DNA of 45,853 nt from Planctomyces sp. SH-PL62 (lineage in GTDB: Bacteria > Planctomycetota > Planctomycetia > Planctomycetales > Planctomycetaceae), in contig CAMDEA010000056.1 of NCBI GenBank assembly GCA_945893045.1, positions 1-45,853 on the forward strand, given 5' to 3'. The position numbers and the translations under genes are program-made. The notes under the pieces are model-generated. The model was not told the origin of the DNA. It ran no database searches and worked only from the letters and a program-made list of their open reading frames with translations. Shown piece by piece: positions 9,527-18,071 of the stretch. Numbering within the stretch: the first letter of the stretch is position 1; every line of letters starts with the position of its first letter.

Positions 9527-10816
9527 ATGGAAGTCGTGATCTTTGGTGGCGGAGCGGCCGGGTTGTGGTTGCTTGATGAACTGAGTCGGCGCGGACGGCG
9601 GGCCGTGTTGTTGGAGGCACACGCGCTCGGAACCGGGCAGACGGTGGCCGCTCAGGGAATCATTCACGGCGGTTTGAAATACACGCTGGGCGGTTTGCTG
9701 ACGAACTCCGCGACCAGCATTCGCGAGATGCCGGCCCTCTGGCGCAGGTGTCTCGACGGGCAACGCGAGCCGAACTTAAGCAACGTGCGACGGCGTTCCA
9801 ACGAGTGTTATTTGTGGCGCACCGATTCGCTGTCGTCGCGACTGGGGATGTTAGGAGCGCAATTCGGATTGCGTGTCGCTCCGCAATCGGTGTCCGATGA
9901 TGACCGGCCGGAGATTCTGCGAGGCTGTCCCGGCACGGTCGCGCGGTTGCCGGAGCAAGTGATTTCGACGGTCAGCTTGATCGAAGTCCTGGCGGCTCGA
10001 AATCGCGAGCGGTTGCTGAAGATTGATCCGGCACGAGTCGCGTTCGAGTACGGTCAGCCCGGTGAGGTCGAGTCGATCCGACTCGGCCGTGCGAACGGCG
10101 ACCACCTCGAACTGCATCCGCGCGTCGTCATCTTCACCGCCGGAGCTGGCAACTCGGCCTTGCGGCGCAGCGTGGGACTGACGGTCGAAGCGATGCAGCG
10201 TCGGCCGTTGCACATGGTCCTGCTGCGCGGCCGGCGATTGCCGGCCTTTCAAGGTCACTGCGTGGATGGCGCGAAGACGCGCGTCACGATCACCTCCGAT
10301 CTCGACGCGGCGGGTCGTACCGTTTGGCAAATCGGCGGGCAGATCGCCGAAGAGGGTGTCGCCTGGGATGCACGCACGCTGTTGGCAAAGGCTCGTCAAG
10401 AATTGCGAACCGTCTTGCCAGGCATTGATCTGCCGGCGGTGAAGTGGAGCACCTATCGCGTGGATCGCGCGGAAGGGATCGTGCCCGGAGGCAAGCGGCC
10501 GGAGTCAGTGCAGATTCGCCACGACGGCAACTGTCTGACCGCATGGCCAACGAAGCTGGCCCTCGTGCCGCAATTAGTCACGGAGATGGTCAAAGCCGTT
10601 TCCAGGCTCGACCGAATCGCCAGTGAGCGTGCGGATTCCAATGCAGCAGAGAATCCTTCATCCGGGTTTCGGGCGAGTCGGTCCTGGGAACGTCTCCCTT
10701 CCACTTGGCCTCGGCCGGACGTCGCGCTGCCACCGTGGGAAACGGCGGCGCACTGGTTCACGAACGAAGACTTGGACAAGTCCGCTCAACCCGTGTCATT
10801 GCCGAAGGCGGCTTGA
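9527..10816 (+). CDS. FAD-dependent oxidoreductase (DAO family)
   Basis: The 429-residue protein opens with a Rossmann dinucleotide motif ([17 protein letters not shown]), an acidic strand end (VLLEA), then [15 protein letters not shown]. This is the pattern of the DAO/glycerol-3-phosphate dehydrogenase-type FAD oxidoreductases. A later [14 protein letters not shown] segment fits the second FAD-binding strand. The substrate is not clear. ATG 9527 is supported by the motif; an in-frame GTG at 9521 with GGAG about 8 nt upstream is an equally plausible start, adding two residues. The aldo/keto reductase gene follows after 16 bases with its own strong ribosome site, so the two form an operon of redox enzymes. 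The C-terminal 60 residues are low-conservation and proline/serine-rich. Confidence 0.85.
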   Translation: MEVVIFGGGAAGLWLLDELSRRGRRAVLLEAHALGTGQTVAAQGIIHGGLKYTLGGLLTNSATSIREMPALWRRCLDGQREPNLSNVRRRSNECYLWRTDSLSSRLGMLGAQFGLRVAPQSVSDDDRPEILRGCPGTVARLPEQVISTVSLIEVLAARNRERLLKIDPARVAFEYGQPGEVESIRLGRANGDHLELHPRVVIFTAGAGNSALRRSVGLTVEAMQRRPLHMVLLRGRRLPAFQGHCVDGAKTRVTITSDLDAAGRTVWQIGGQIAEEGVAWDARTLLAKARQELRTVLPGIDLPAVKWSTYRVDRAEGIVPGGKRPESVQIRHDGNCLTAWPTKLALVPQLVTEMVKAVSRLDRIASERADSNAAENPSSGFRASRSWERLPSTWPRPDVALPPWETAAHWFTNEDLDKSAQPVSLPKAA

Positions 10817-10832
10817 GCTGGGAGGCCTCGTC

Positions 10833-11591
10833 ATGCAACTGCGATCGCTCGGATCGACCGGATTGCTCGTCACGCCGTTGGGTTTCGGAGCGTTCAAAAT
10901 CGGGCGCAATGAGAAGGTCAAATATCCTCAGCCCTACGATCTGCCGGACGACGCGACGGTCGAACGATTGCTCAACGGAGTGCTCGATGCCGGCATCAAC
11001 TTGTTCGACACCGCGCCGGCCTACGGCATCAGCGAGGAGCGGATCGGCAAGTGCCTTTCGTCACGGCGCGGCGAGTTCGTGCTTTCGACAAAAGTCGGCG
11101 AGCGATTCCTCAACGGCGAGTCATCGTTCGACTTCACCGGCCCCGGCGTGCGAGCCAGCGTGACCGAAAGTCTGCGGAGGTTACGCACCGAGGTGCTCGA
11201 CATCGTCTTCGTGCATTCCAACGGCGATGACCTCGCGATTCAGCAACAGACTGAGGTTGTGCCGACCCTGCAAAAACTCAAACACGCCGGATACGTTCGA
11301 GCAATTGGGTTCTCCGGCAAGACGGTTGCCGGCGCGGCAGCCGCGCTCGATTGGGCCGACGTCGTGATGGTCGAGTATCAACTGCGTGACACATCGCACG
11401 CCGACGTCATCGCGTCGGCCGCGAGTCGCGGAGTGGGTGTCGTCGTGAAGAAGGGGCTGGCCTCCGGACATCTGCCGCCGGCGGACGCGATTCGCTTTGT
11501 GCTCTCGAATCCGCACGTCGCCAGCGTGATCGTCGGCGGGCTGAGCTTGGAGCATCTGAAGTTGAACATCGCGGCTGTCAGTAAGTCGTAG
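10833..11591 (+). CDS. Aldo/keto reductase
   Basis: This 252-residue protein begins [19 protein letters not shown], typical of the aldo/keto reductase family. The catalytic tetrad is visible: Asp59 and Tyr64 in FDTAPAYG, Lys87 in LSTKVGE and His128 in FVHSNG. The C-terminal [18 protein letters not shown] matches the conserved last barrel strand and NADP(H)-binding region. It is expected to reduce aldehydes or ketones with NADPH in the cytosol. At about 250 residues it is shorter than the usual 280-330. ATG 10833 follows GGGAGG by 8 nt. It sits 16 bases downstream of the FAD oxidoreductase and is probably co-transcribed with it. Confidence 0.93.
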   Translation: MQLRSLGSTGLLVTPLGFGAFKIGRNEKVKYPQPYDLPDDATVERLLNGVLDAGINLFDTAPAYGISEERIGKCLSSRRGEFVLSTKVGERFLNGESSFDFTGPGVRASVTESLRRLRTEVLDIVFVHSNGDDLAIQQQTEVVPTLQKLKHAGYVRAIGFSGKTVAGAAAALDWADVVMVEYQLRDTSHADVIASAASRGVGVVVKKGLASGHLPPADAIRFVLSNPHVASVIVGGLSLEHLKLNIAAVSKS

Positions 11592-11622
11592 ACAATCTCG
11601 CGACGGACTGTCGCACCAAACG

Positions 11623-11726
11623 CCACCGACCTTGTGTCGGTGGTTCCCGCGCTTCTGCACTACGCAAAATGTTTTTGCAATCGCCGTAGTGCAGAAGCGC
11701 GGGAACCACCCTGGCAAGCAGGGTGG
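11623..11726. repeat. Composite inverted repeat between aldo/keto reductase gene and smpB
   Basis: Perfect 26-bp arms at 11639-11664 and 11685-11710 enclose a 20-nt loop. Each end also carries its own hairpin: CCACCGAC-CTTGT-GTCGGTGG at 11623-11643 and CCACCCTG-GCAAG-CAGGGTGG at 11706-11726. The two outer hairpins have the same 8-bp stem, 5-nt loop layout but different stem words. The element could end transcription of the redox operon; no T-run follows. Confidence 0.85.
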
Positions 11727-11787
11727 CGGGAGTTTTCAACGGGCTGACATGCCTACACAACGGCCGACTGCCCATTACCATCACCGC

Positions 11788-12279
11788 ATGAGTCACAAGA
11801 CCCCCAAACAAGTTGACGCCGAGAAGGGCAAGAACTCGATCATCTGCCGCAATCGCAAGGCGTCGCACGAGTATGAAATCCTGCAAGACATCGAGTGCGG
11901 CCTGATGCTGCACGGCAGCGAGGTCAAAAGCATTCGCAACGGCAAGGTCTCGATCGACGAAGCGTTCGCTCGGATTCGCAACGGCGAGCTGTGGCTGGTC
12001 GGCTGCCACATCGCCGAGTACCCGCAGGCCAACGTCCTGAATCACGAGCCGCTGCGGACTCGCAAGCTGCTGCTTCACAAACGCGAGCTGGCCAAGTTCG
12101 CCGAGAAAGCCAGCGAACGCGGGCACACGCTGATTCCGCTCGACGTGCATTTCACGGAGGGGCGAGTGAAGGTCAAGTTGGCAATCGCGCGCGGCCGCAA
12201 GCTGCACGACAAGCGTGAGAAGCTCAAGACCGACGACGTCAACCGCGAGATTCGCCAAGCGCTGCGGCACAAGACTTGA
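11788..12279 (+). CDS. smpB: SsrA-binding protein SmpB
   Basis: SmpB binds tmRNA (SsrA) and brings it to stalled ribosomes for trans-translation. The 163-residue product shows the family landmarks in order: NRKASHEYEI near the N-terminus, GLMLHGSEVKSIRNGKVSI, the VGCHIAEY strand with LNHEPLRTRKLLLHKRE, LIPLDVHFTEGRVKVKLAIA, and the basic tail RGRKLHDKREKLK. ATG 11788 gives the standard length; an in-frame ATG at 11749 would add 13 residues not typical of the family. No strong ribosome site is seen at either. The tmRNA gene is not in the window. The stop codon overlaps a half repeat at 12278-12302, and the next gene is convergent. Confidence 0.96.
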   Translation: MSHKTPKQVDAEKGKNSIICRNRKASHEYEILQDIECGLMLHGSEVKSIRNGKVSIDEAFARIRNGELWLVGCHIAEYPQANVLNHEPLRTRKLLLHKRELAKFAEKASERGHTLIPLDVHFTEGRVKVKLAIARGRKLHDKREKLKTDDVNREIRQALRHKT

Positions 12280-12302
12280 GCGGCACGGCGCTAGCCGCCG
12301 GT
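12278..12302. repeat. Solo half of the GCTAGC-centred repeat family
   Basis: A 25-bp sequence beginning GAGCGGCACGGCGCTAGC is identical to the left arm of the full element inside the coding sequence at 28630-28696, and one base different from the left arm at 15616-15640. Here the inverted partner is missing. The element overlaps the last two bases of the smpB stop codon. Confidence 0.8.
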
Positions 12303-12320
12303 GCATGCGAGTAGAGCCAC

Positions 12321-12407
12321 GGGGTCGGGAGTCTTTTTCTGGCCGCCGCAACGTCTCTCGATAACCTTTCACAAAAGACCGGCGGCCAGAAAAAGACTCC
12401 CGACCCC
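12321..12407. repeat. Inverted repeat with T-rich arms between convergent genes; possible bidirectional terminator
   Basis: Perfect 28-bp arms (12321-12348 and 12380-12407) begin GGGGTCGGGAGTCTTTTT and enclose a 31-nt loop. The element lies between smpB (plus) and the ABC ATPase gene (minus), whose 3' ends meet here. A relative with the same outer 19 bp and a different inner part is at 40021-40108, also between two convergent genes. The T-run lies inside the arms, so it is not a textbook intrinsic terminator. Confidence 0.85.
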
Positions 12408-12413
12408 TTCGCG

Positions 12414-13922
12414 TCAACCGCGTGCCGTCGCCGCTTCCATGATCCGTTGCTCGGTGAATTCGCCGCGACGGAACTCGCCGGTCAGCCGGCCTTCGCACAG
12501 CACGAGAATCCGATCGCAGAGCGTGATGAGTTCCGGCAACTCGCTCGACGTGACGATCAGCCCCAAGCCGTCGCGACAGAGCGAGTCGATCAGCTTGTAA
12601 AGCTCGGCCTTCGCGCCGACATCGACGCCGCGTGTCGGATCGTCCAGCAGCAACACCTTCGGCTGCGTGCGCAGCCAGCGCGCGATGACGCACTTCTGTT
12701 GGTTGCCGCCGCTGAGGCTCGTGATCGCCGCCTCGCCACCGGCCGTCTTCACGCCGAGTCGCTCGATGGATTCGTTCGACGACGTCCGTTCGCGTTGACC
12801 GGAGATCAGTCCCAGCGAACACGCCTCTTCGAGCGTGCAGACCGTGATGTTGTCGCGCACCGTCAGATGCGAAAACAGGCCGAGCCGTTTGCGGTCCTCG
12901 GTGACGAGCGCCATGCCGGCCCCGACGGACTCTTCGGGATGCGAGAAACTCACCGGCTGACCATCGAGCACGATCCGGCCTTGTGGCGGAATCTCGCTCG
13001 CCCCGAACAGGCATTCGAGCAACTCGGTACGGCCCGCACCCATCAGTCCCGCGATGCCGAGCACTTCGCCGCGACGCAACGCGAACGACACGTCCTTCAA
13101 TCGCCACGGCCGAGCGTGTCCCGGCCACGGCAGCGAAAGGTTCTCGACGCTGAGCACCACGTCTCCCGGCTGTCGCGGCTGATCGAACGACGTCTCTTCG
13201 ATCTCGCGGCCAACCAGCAAGTGCGTGACTTCACGCGGCGTCGCTTCGTCGCGCCGCAACGTCCGCACATGCCGCCCGTCGCGCAGCACGGTGATGCGGT
13301 CGGCCAGCCGGAAGATCTCGTCCATCTTGTGCGAGATGTAGAGGATCGTGACGCCGTCGGCGCGCAGCCGCCCGATGATCTCGAACAGCCGTTCGGTCTC
13401 CGTTTCGGTCAGCGCGCTGGTCGGCTCGTCCATAATGAGGATGCCGGCGCGTTTCGACAGAGCCTTCGCAATCTCAACCAACTGCTGATCGCCGACACGC
13501 AGTTCACCGACGCGCTGATCGGGATCAAGCCGGCAGCCGAGTTGCCAAAACAGCTCCGCCGCCTCTTGCCGCGCCGAGGATTCGTCGAGCAACCCAAACG
13601 CCCCACGCCGCTCGCGCCCCAGAAAGATATTTGCCGCGACCGAAAGCTGTTCGACGAGATTCAATTCCTGATGAATGATGCTGATGCCCGCCGCTTCCGC
13701 ATTGCGCGTGCTCGTGAATCGAACCGGCTCATCACGCAGCCGCAGTTCGCCGTCGTACTCGGTGATGACACCGCTGAGGATTTTCATCAGCGTGCTCTTG
13801 CCGGCACCGTTCTCGCCGACGATCGCGTGCAGTTCGCCGGCGGTGATCTCCAACGAGACGTCCTGCAACGCGACCGTTCCCGCGAATCGCTTCGTGATCT
13901 GACGCACTTCAATCAATGACAT
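12414..13922 (-). CDS. Sugar ABC transporter ATP-binding protein (RbsA/MglA/XylG type)
   Basis: The 502-residue protein has two ABC cassettes in tandem, the hallmark of the ribose/galactose/xylose importer ATPases. The first has Walker A GENGAGKSTLMKIL and Walker B ILIMDEPTSAL. The second has the degenerate GLMGAGRTELLECLFGA in place of Walker A, then signature LSGGNQQKCVIARWL and Walker B LLLDDPTRGVDVGAK. It would power uptake of a pentose, hexose or similar (autoinducer-2-like) ligand at the inner membrane. The matching permease and periplasmic binding protein are not adjacent: the upstream gene is an unrelated anchored protein and the downstream gene is convergent smpB. ATG 13922 is at the family start with AGGGAC about 8 nt upstream. 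Confidence 0.95.
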   Translation of the reverse strand: MSLIEVRQITKRFAGTVALQDVSLEITAGELHAIVGENGAGKSTLMKILSGVITEYDGELRLRDEPVRFTSTRNAEAAGISIIHQELNLVEQLSVAANIFLGRERRGAFGLLDESSARQEAAELFWQLGCRLDPDQRVGELRVGDQQLVEIAKALSKRAGILIMDEPTSALTETETERLFEIIGRLRADGVTILYISHKMDEIFRLADRITVLRDGRHVRTLRRDEATPREVTHLLVGREIEETSFDQPRQPGDVVLSVENLSLPWPGHARPWRLKDVSFALRRGEVLGIAGLMGAGRTELLECLFGASEIPPQGRIVLDGQPVSFSHPEESVGAGMALVTEDRKRLGLFSHLTVRDNITVCTLEEACSLGLISGQRERTSSNESIERLGVKTAGGEAAITSLSGGNQQKCVIARWLRTQPKVLLLDDPTRGVDVGAKAELYKLIDSLCRDGLGLIVTSSELPELITLCDRILVLCEGRLTGEFRRGEFTEQRIMEAATARG

Positions 13923-13941
13923 TTCGCCGTCCCTTTCGTTT

Positions 13942-13992
13942 GTAGCCCGGACGCCTACGTCCGGGGTGTCCGGACGTAGGCGTCCGGACTAC
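13942..13992. repeat. REPIN-like inverted pair with GTAG heads
   Basis: Arms at 13942-13964 and 13970-13992 are 23 bp with one mismatch. Each reads GTAG, one base, then CCGGACG-CCTA-CGTCCGG, a 7-bp stem with a 4-nt loop. It fills the 83-base gap between the STN-like protein gene and the ABC ATPase gene on the same strand. Confidence 0.9.
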
Positions 13993-14005
13993 TTCGCTGT
14001 CGTTG

Positions 14006-15460
14006 TCAGCGACGACTGGGTAATGACTTTCCCGGCTTCATCGGCAGCATGCGTTGCTGCGCCTCGCGTTGCTGCCGCAGCAGGTTGAGCACTTGCCGCT
14101 GCACGCTCGCAGACTGGCGTACGACAAGGCTGCCGGTCGTGTCCAACGCGATCACAACGCCTCCCTCGCCGTCGCGTGTCATCCAATGACCGCTCGTGCC
14201 GGATTCGAGTAATTCCATCAGTGAGGGGTAGTTCCCAATCGGACCGATTAGATCGGAAACCGGGTACGTGTAGGTGATGAGTTTGTCCTTCTCCCTCGCG
14301 GCAGTGGTGATGAGCAGCGCTTCATGTTCGATGACGGCCGCAAGCATGGGCGGTTTCAACAGCAGCTCCAAAGCGGACCGAGCAGTGATTCGTTGAAGTT
14401 GCAGAGTCACGGGCATGTCGGTCGGGATGCCTTCCTCCAACAGAGCTTGGTTGTCGAGCGTGACGTTGATTGAGAGTTGCTTCGCCAAAGAGGTGACGAC
14501 TTCGGTCAGCGGCGTGTTTTGGAAACTGAACGAGACGGTCTTGTCCAATGCCGTTTCGATCTGCCGTTCGGTTTCGTTTTGCGTCAGGCCGATGACTTCG
14601 ACAAACTCGACCTGATTGGCGGGCGGTCTCCACTGCGAGGCCACGGCGGCGGCGCGCTGTTCGTACCATCTCTTCAAGGCGTCTTTGCCGCCGGCCATCA
14701 GATTACAGCGTTGAGCGGCTCGCAGACTTCGCAGCAGATCCAGGATTTCGCGATGGACGTGATACGTTTGCCGCACACTCAGACTGCCGGACAACTCCAA
14801 CTCCGTGATCGTGCCTCCTTCGCCATCTCTGGTCTGCCACGGTCCGGAAGTCTCTTCTTCGATCGTTCGGATCAAACTTTGCAAATCCAAACCTTTGTAT
14901 TCAGGCAAGTAACAGAGGTCGGAAACGGGATAGGTTCTCGTGACGAGAGACTCTTTCGCCTTCGCCCGAGTCGTTACGAGCAACACGCCGTGATGCGGAA
15001 TCGCTGCAAGCTGCAACGGTGTCAGGATCAGATGCAGCAGCGACCGCAGCCGCAGACCATTCAGCTTCCGCGTCACCGGCGTGTCAGGCGCGATCCCTTC
15101 CTCAGTGAGAGCTTCGACATCAATCACTATCTGGATCTCTGCATACTCTGCGAAGAACGCCGCAGCATCGGTCAGCGGCGTGTCGGTGAAGTCACACTCG
15201 GCCGGCTTTTCCAACGCATCCTCGATTCGCCGCTCCTGCGAAGTGAGCGGTGGCAGGAATTCGACAAACGTGACCGGTCCGGATGGTGTCAGTGCGGCTG
15301 TCGTCGCGGTGGCGGTTAGCTCCGGCCGATTCAGCGGTTCCGAAACTGCGAATCGCCACAGACCGGACAGGCCGAGAGCGATCAAGCCGCCCAGCAATGA
15401 AGACACCACCAGCGCGGGGACAATCGGAAACTCAGGACGCGAAGTCTGTGGATCGGACAT
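14006..15460 (-). CDS. Membrane-anchored protein with two tandem secretin/STN-like repeats
   Basis: The 484-residue protein has a short cytosolic tail, one membrane span (about residues 13-35) and two similar blocks of about 190 residues (about 62-250 and 280-470). Both blocks share, in order: an amphipathic helix with E..IE.AL, F.F..TPLT, a strand with (V/L)D..AL.EEGI, D.PVT..L, a leucine-rich helix, LL(V/I)TT, TYPVSDL, TSG.W.TRDGEGG and SL.VRQ. The F..TPL..A..... strand pattern resembles the small domain found in secretins and TonB receptors (STN/N0), but the match is by eye. No catalytic motif is visible. GAGGAG lies 6 nt upstream of the start at 15460. The ABC ATPase follows 83 bases downstream across a repeat element; a shared function is not evident. 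Confidence 0.75.
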   Translation of the reverse strand: MSDPQTSRPEFPIVPALVVSSLLGGLIALGLSGLWRFAVSEPLNRPELTATATTAALTPSGPVTFVEFLPPLTSQERRIEDALEKPAECDFTDTPLTDAAAFFAEYAEIQIVIDVEALTEEGIAPDTPVTRKLNGLRLRSLLHLILTPLQLAAIPHHGVLLVTTRAKAKESLVTRTYPVSDLCYLPEYKGLDLQSLIRTIEEETSGPWQTRDGEGGTITELELSGSLSVRQTYHVHREILDLLRSLRAAQRCNLMAGGKDALKRWYEQRAAAVASQWRPPANQVEFVEVIGLTQNETERQIETALDKTVSFSFQNTPLTEVVTSLAKQLSINVTLDNQALLEEGIPTDMPVTLQLQRITARSALELLLKPPMLAAVIEHEALLITTAAREKDKLITYTYPVSDLIGPIGNYPSLMELLESGTSGHWMTRDGEGGVVIALDTTGSLVVRQSASVQRQVLNLLRQQREAQQRMLPMKPGKSLPSRR

Positions 15461-15615
15461 GGCGGACTCCTCGTGGGACTCGGCAGCATTGAGCCTGTTG
15501 ACGCCACCCTATCGCAGATGATTCGCAGTCGAAACCGAGTCGCGATCATCAGGGAGACGAAACTCGACAGGCTAGTCCAACGGCCCAATGGTGCTTACGT
15601 TGTCACTGGGCGAGT

Positions 15616-15693
15616 GAGCGGCATGGCGCTAGCCGCCGGTCTTTGGAATGGAAAATCAACTCCACGACAACGGTGGCTAGCGCCATTCCGCTC
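15616..15693. repeat. GCTAGC-centred inverted repeat, full copy
   Basis: Arms at 15616-15640 and 15669-15693 are 25 bp with three mismatches around a 28-nt loop. It belongs to the same family as 12278-12302 and 28630-28696. It sits in the 263-base divergent gap between the STN-like protein gene and the metallopeptidase gene, 30 bases before the latter's start. Confidence 0.85.
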
Positions 15694-15723
15694 AAAGTCA
15701 GACTCCAACACGATTGGCAACTC

Positions 15724-16446
15724 ATGAAACTCAGCGTTGTTCTCATTGTCTCTGGCTGCCTGACCGCTGCGGTCTACGCCGACGATCTGCCACAGCCGGC
15801 ATCGCGAACCAATCGAGAACTCGAAGGTTGGACGATCCGCGTGGATGACCGCTTACTGGGCGAAGTGCCTGATGCAGCGCTCGGCGCGAAAGCACTCCGC
15901 TTTCTCGAAGCGAAGCTCGTCGAGATCAAAGCGGTCGTCCCGGCGGAACGAGTGAAGGACTTGCAGGAAGTCACCATCGTGCTCGATCTGAACTGCGGCA
16001 AGCTGGGGTCCATGCAGTATCACCCCGATGCCGGTTGGCTGAAGGCGAACGGATTTCCGACGGACCTCGCAAAGTGCGTCCATCTGCCGCGTGCCGCCGA
16101 CGTGCAGACACGGCGGAACATCAACGAGCAACCGTGGGTGATCCTGCACGAACTGGCTCATGCCTTCCACGATCAGAAGCTGAGCTTCGACGAGCCGCGC
16201 ATCAAAGCCGCCCACGAAAAGTTCAAAGAGAGCGGACACGGCGACGCGGCACTGCTCTACAACGGCAAGCGCGTGAAGCATTACGGCCTGACCAACGAAA
16301 AAGAATTCTTCGCCGAGATGACCGAGTCGTTCTTCGGCGTCAACGACTTCTTCCCGTTCAACCGCGCCGAGTTGCAAGAGGCCGAACCTGAACTGTTTCA
16401 GCTTCTCACGGAGATTTGGATCTCGCCGGAGAAGCAATCGCGGTAA
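15724..16446 (+). CDS. Secreted HExxH zinc metallopeptidase-like protein
   Basis: The 240-residue product has a signal peptide (MKLSVVLIVSGCLTAAVYA, then DDLPQP). The zinc-binding helix is WVILHELAHAFHDQ (HELAH), followed by HYGLTNEKEFFAEMTESFFG, where the FFAE glutamate is a good third ligand. This gluzincin arrangement resembles the catalytic part of anthrax-lethal-factor-like (ATLF) peptidases. A periplasmic or secreted protease is therefore likely; the substrate is unknown. I start at ATG 15724 because the signal peptide begins there; upstream codons run into a repeat element. No clear ribosome site is seen. The CpXC protein at 23286-25067 has a similar HExxH...FFAE pair. Confidence 0.8.
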   Translation: MKLSVVLIVSGCLTAAVYADDLPQPASRTNRELEGWTIRVDDRLLGEVPDAALGAKALRFLEAKLVEIKAVVPAERVKDLQEVTIVLDLNCGKLGSMQYHPDAGWLKANGFPTDLAKCVHLPRAADVQTRRNINEQPWVILHELAHAFHDQKLSFDEPRIKAAHEKFKESGHGDAALLYNGKRVKHYGLTNEKEFFAEMTESFFGVNDFFPFNRAELQEAEPELFQLLTEIWISPEKQSR

Positions 16447-16502
16447 GCGGGAAACCAAATTGCGGCATCGGGGTTGGATGAGATTGACCAAATGGAGAAT
16501 TC

Positions 16503-16565
16503 GTGGAGCACGATTCCATCGTGCTGCGGCTAGGCCAAAATTGGCACGTTGAAAACGTGCCCCAC
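16503..16565. repeat. REPIN-like inverted pair with GTGG heads, second stem word
   Basis: The left unit at 16503-16526 is GTGG then AGCACGAT-TCC-ATCGTGCT. The right unit, read on the minus strand at 16543-16565, is GTGG then GGCACGTT-TTC-AACGTGCC. The layout matches 9449-9504, but the stem bases differ with pairing preserved. It lies in the 160-base gap before the M23-like gene. Confidence 0.85.
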
Positions 16566-16606
16566 GACTTCCGCCTCGGCCCCACCAAGCACTCGGAGAC
16601 CACGCG

Positions 16607-17854
16607 ATGAAATGGCGACTCATTCTGGCGGCGGTGACTTGTTTGGCGTTCGCGTCGTGCGCGATCGCACAGGAGAAAGGGCCCTCGGATTCCGGGCAAA
16701 GGCCACGCGGTTCGGGCAATCGGCCGTCGTTTGAGTCGTCGATGCGTGCTGACGGCACGCTCGATCTGACGATGCTTTGGAGTCAGGGCCGGGCTGAAGA
16801 CAAAGGTCCGGTGCGGTTCACGCATTCGCCGATGCGGTTGACGGACATCGAACGGTTGTCGCCCTACGGTCTGATGATCGGCGGACATGTGTGCCCGATC
16901 GACCACGGCTACTTCTATCCCAAGTCGCTGAAGCCGGGGCAGGAGCACTTTCCGGTGATGGCACCGACCGACGGATTCATCGTCGTGATCGGTCATCGCA
17001 CACAGTTGACCGGCTCGTCAGAACGGGGTCGAGAATATGACGATTATGCGCTGACGATCGAACACTCCGGCACGTTCTACACGCAGTACGATCTGCTGAC
17101 GAAACTCGACTCTGAGATCCTTGAGCGGCTCGACGCGACCGTTCGCGAGCGATTTGCCCGCAAGCAAATGGGGCCGCCCATCAACGTGCGGATTCCAGTG
17201 AAAGGCGGGCAAGTGATCGGCAAGGTCGGCGGCCGGTCGCTCGACTTCGGCGTCATCAACACCGAGGTGAAGCTGCCGGGCTTCCTCTCGCCGAAGCTTT
17301 ACGGGCATTACGCCTGGCGCGTACATGTCGTCGATCCGTTCGATTCCTTCGACGAGCCGCTCAAGAGCGAACTGCTGAAGCTCAATGTTCGCAAAGCGAA
17401 ACCGTTCTTCGGCAAGATCGACTACGACATCGACGGCAAGCTGGTCGGCAACTGGTTTCGCGAAGGGAGCGGCGGTTATCCCGGAGACCGCCGCGATCCG
17501 CGCGGCTATTGGATGGGACATCTCGCGTTCGCCTATCACGCGATTGAGTCCACGCAGGTCATCGTTTCGATCGGCGACTTCGACGGCCGGCCCAAGCAGT
17601 TCGCCGTGAAAGGGAATGCTCCCGATCCCGCGAAGGTTTCGGCCAAAGAGGGCCTTGTGAAGTACGACCTGGTCTACGCCCCCTTCAACAGCAACGGCGA
17701 TCGCATTGAACTCCCCGGTCAGATGCGCGGTGTGCAAGGCGTGCTATTGGCTCAACTCATCGAAGATCGCAAGCTGAAGATCGAAGCCTTCCCCGGCAAG
17801 ACCGCCGCCGACATCAATGCCTTCACCAGCAATGCAAGGATCTACGAGCGCTAG
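16607..17854 (+). CDS. Secreted M23-like (LytM-fold) protein, probably catalytically degenerate
   Basis: The 415-residue protein has a signal peptide (MKWRLILAAVTCLAFASCAIAQ). The middle part follows the M23/LytM layout: HVCPIDHGYFYP, then FPVMAPTDGFIVVIG, then YALTIEHSGTFYTQYDLL, then VKGGQVIGKVGG and SLDFGVIN. In active M23 endopeptidases the last strand carries HxH (typically HLHF); here it reads SLDF, so one zinc ligand is missing. That suggests a binding or scaffolding role at the cell wall rather than hydrolysis. The last 150 residues have no recognised domain. GGAG lies 7 nt upstream of ATG 16607. The stop TAG is supplied by the repeat that follows (17851-17983). An M23-type assignment by eye is moderately safe. 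Confidence 0.7.
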   Translation: MKWRLILAAVTCLAFASCAIAQEKGPSDSGQRPRGSGNRPSFESSMRADGTLDLTMLWSQGRAEDKGPVRFTHSPMRLTDIERLSPYGLMIGGHVCPIDHGYFYPKSLKPGQEHFPVMAPTDGFIVVIGHRTQLTGSSERGREYDDYALTIEHSGTFYTQYDLLTKLDSEILERLDATVRERFARKQMGPPINVRIPVKGGQVIGKVGGRSLDFGVINTEVKLPGFLSPKLYGHYAWRVHVVDPFDSFDEPLKSELLKLNVRKAKPFFGKIDYDIDGKLVGNWFREGSGGYPGDRRDPRGYWMGHLAFAYHAIESTQVIVSIGDFDGRPKQFAVKGNAPDPAKVSAKEGLVKYDLVYAPFNSNGDRIELPGQMRGVQGVLLAQLIEDRKLKIEAFPGKTAADINAFTSNARIYER

Positions 17855-17983
17855 CTCGGATTATTCACGGCCTCTTAATGCAGGAAGCAGCGTGCCGCAT
17901 GTAACCCGAAGCGTAAGCGAGGGAGAACTGTGACCACTCCCTCGCTTACGCGTTACATGGCGGCCGTGAATAATCCGAGCTAG
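17851..17983. repeat. Nested inverted repeat that supplies the upstream stop codon
   Basis: Outer arms at 17851-17872 and 17962-17983 are a perfect 22-bp inverted repeat. Between them is a second palindrome: a GTAACCCGAAGCGTAAGCG-type arm (17898-17925) pairs with 17937-17959. The TAG stop of the M23-like gene (17852-17854) lies inside the first outer arm. Confidence 0.85.
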
Positions 17984-18071
17984 TTCGTGGACGTGGGATT
18001 GGCGGGAAGAGCGATGGCACTTTGGCAATGTTCACGGTGTTTGATACCGTGGCGGTGAGAAAGGGGCTTCT

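Noticed and set aside
12447..13919. A 490-codon open frame on the plus strand opposite the sugar ABC ATPase.
   Set aside because: The minus strand has intact Walker A, Walker B and signature motifs; the plus product has no recognisable domain.
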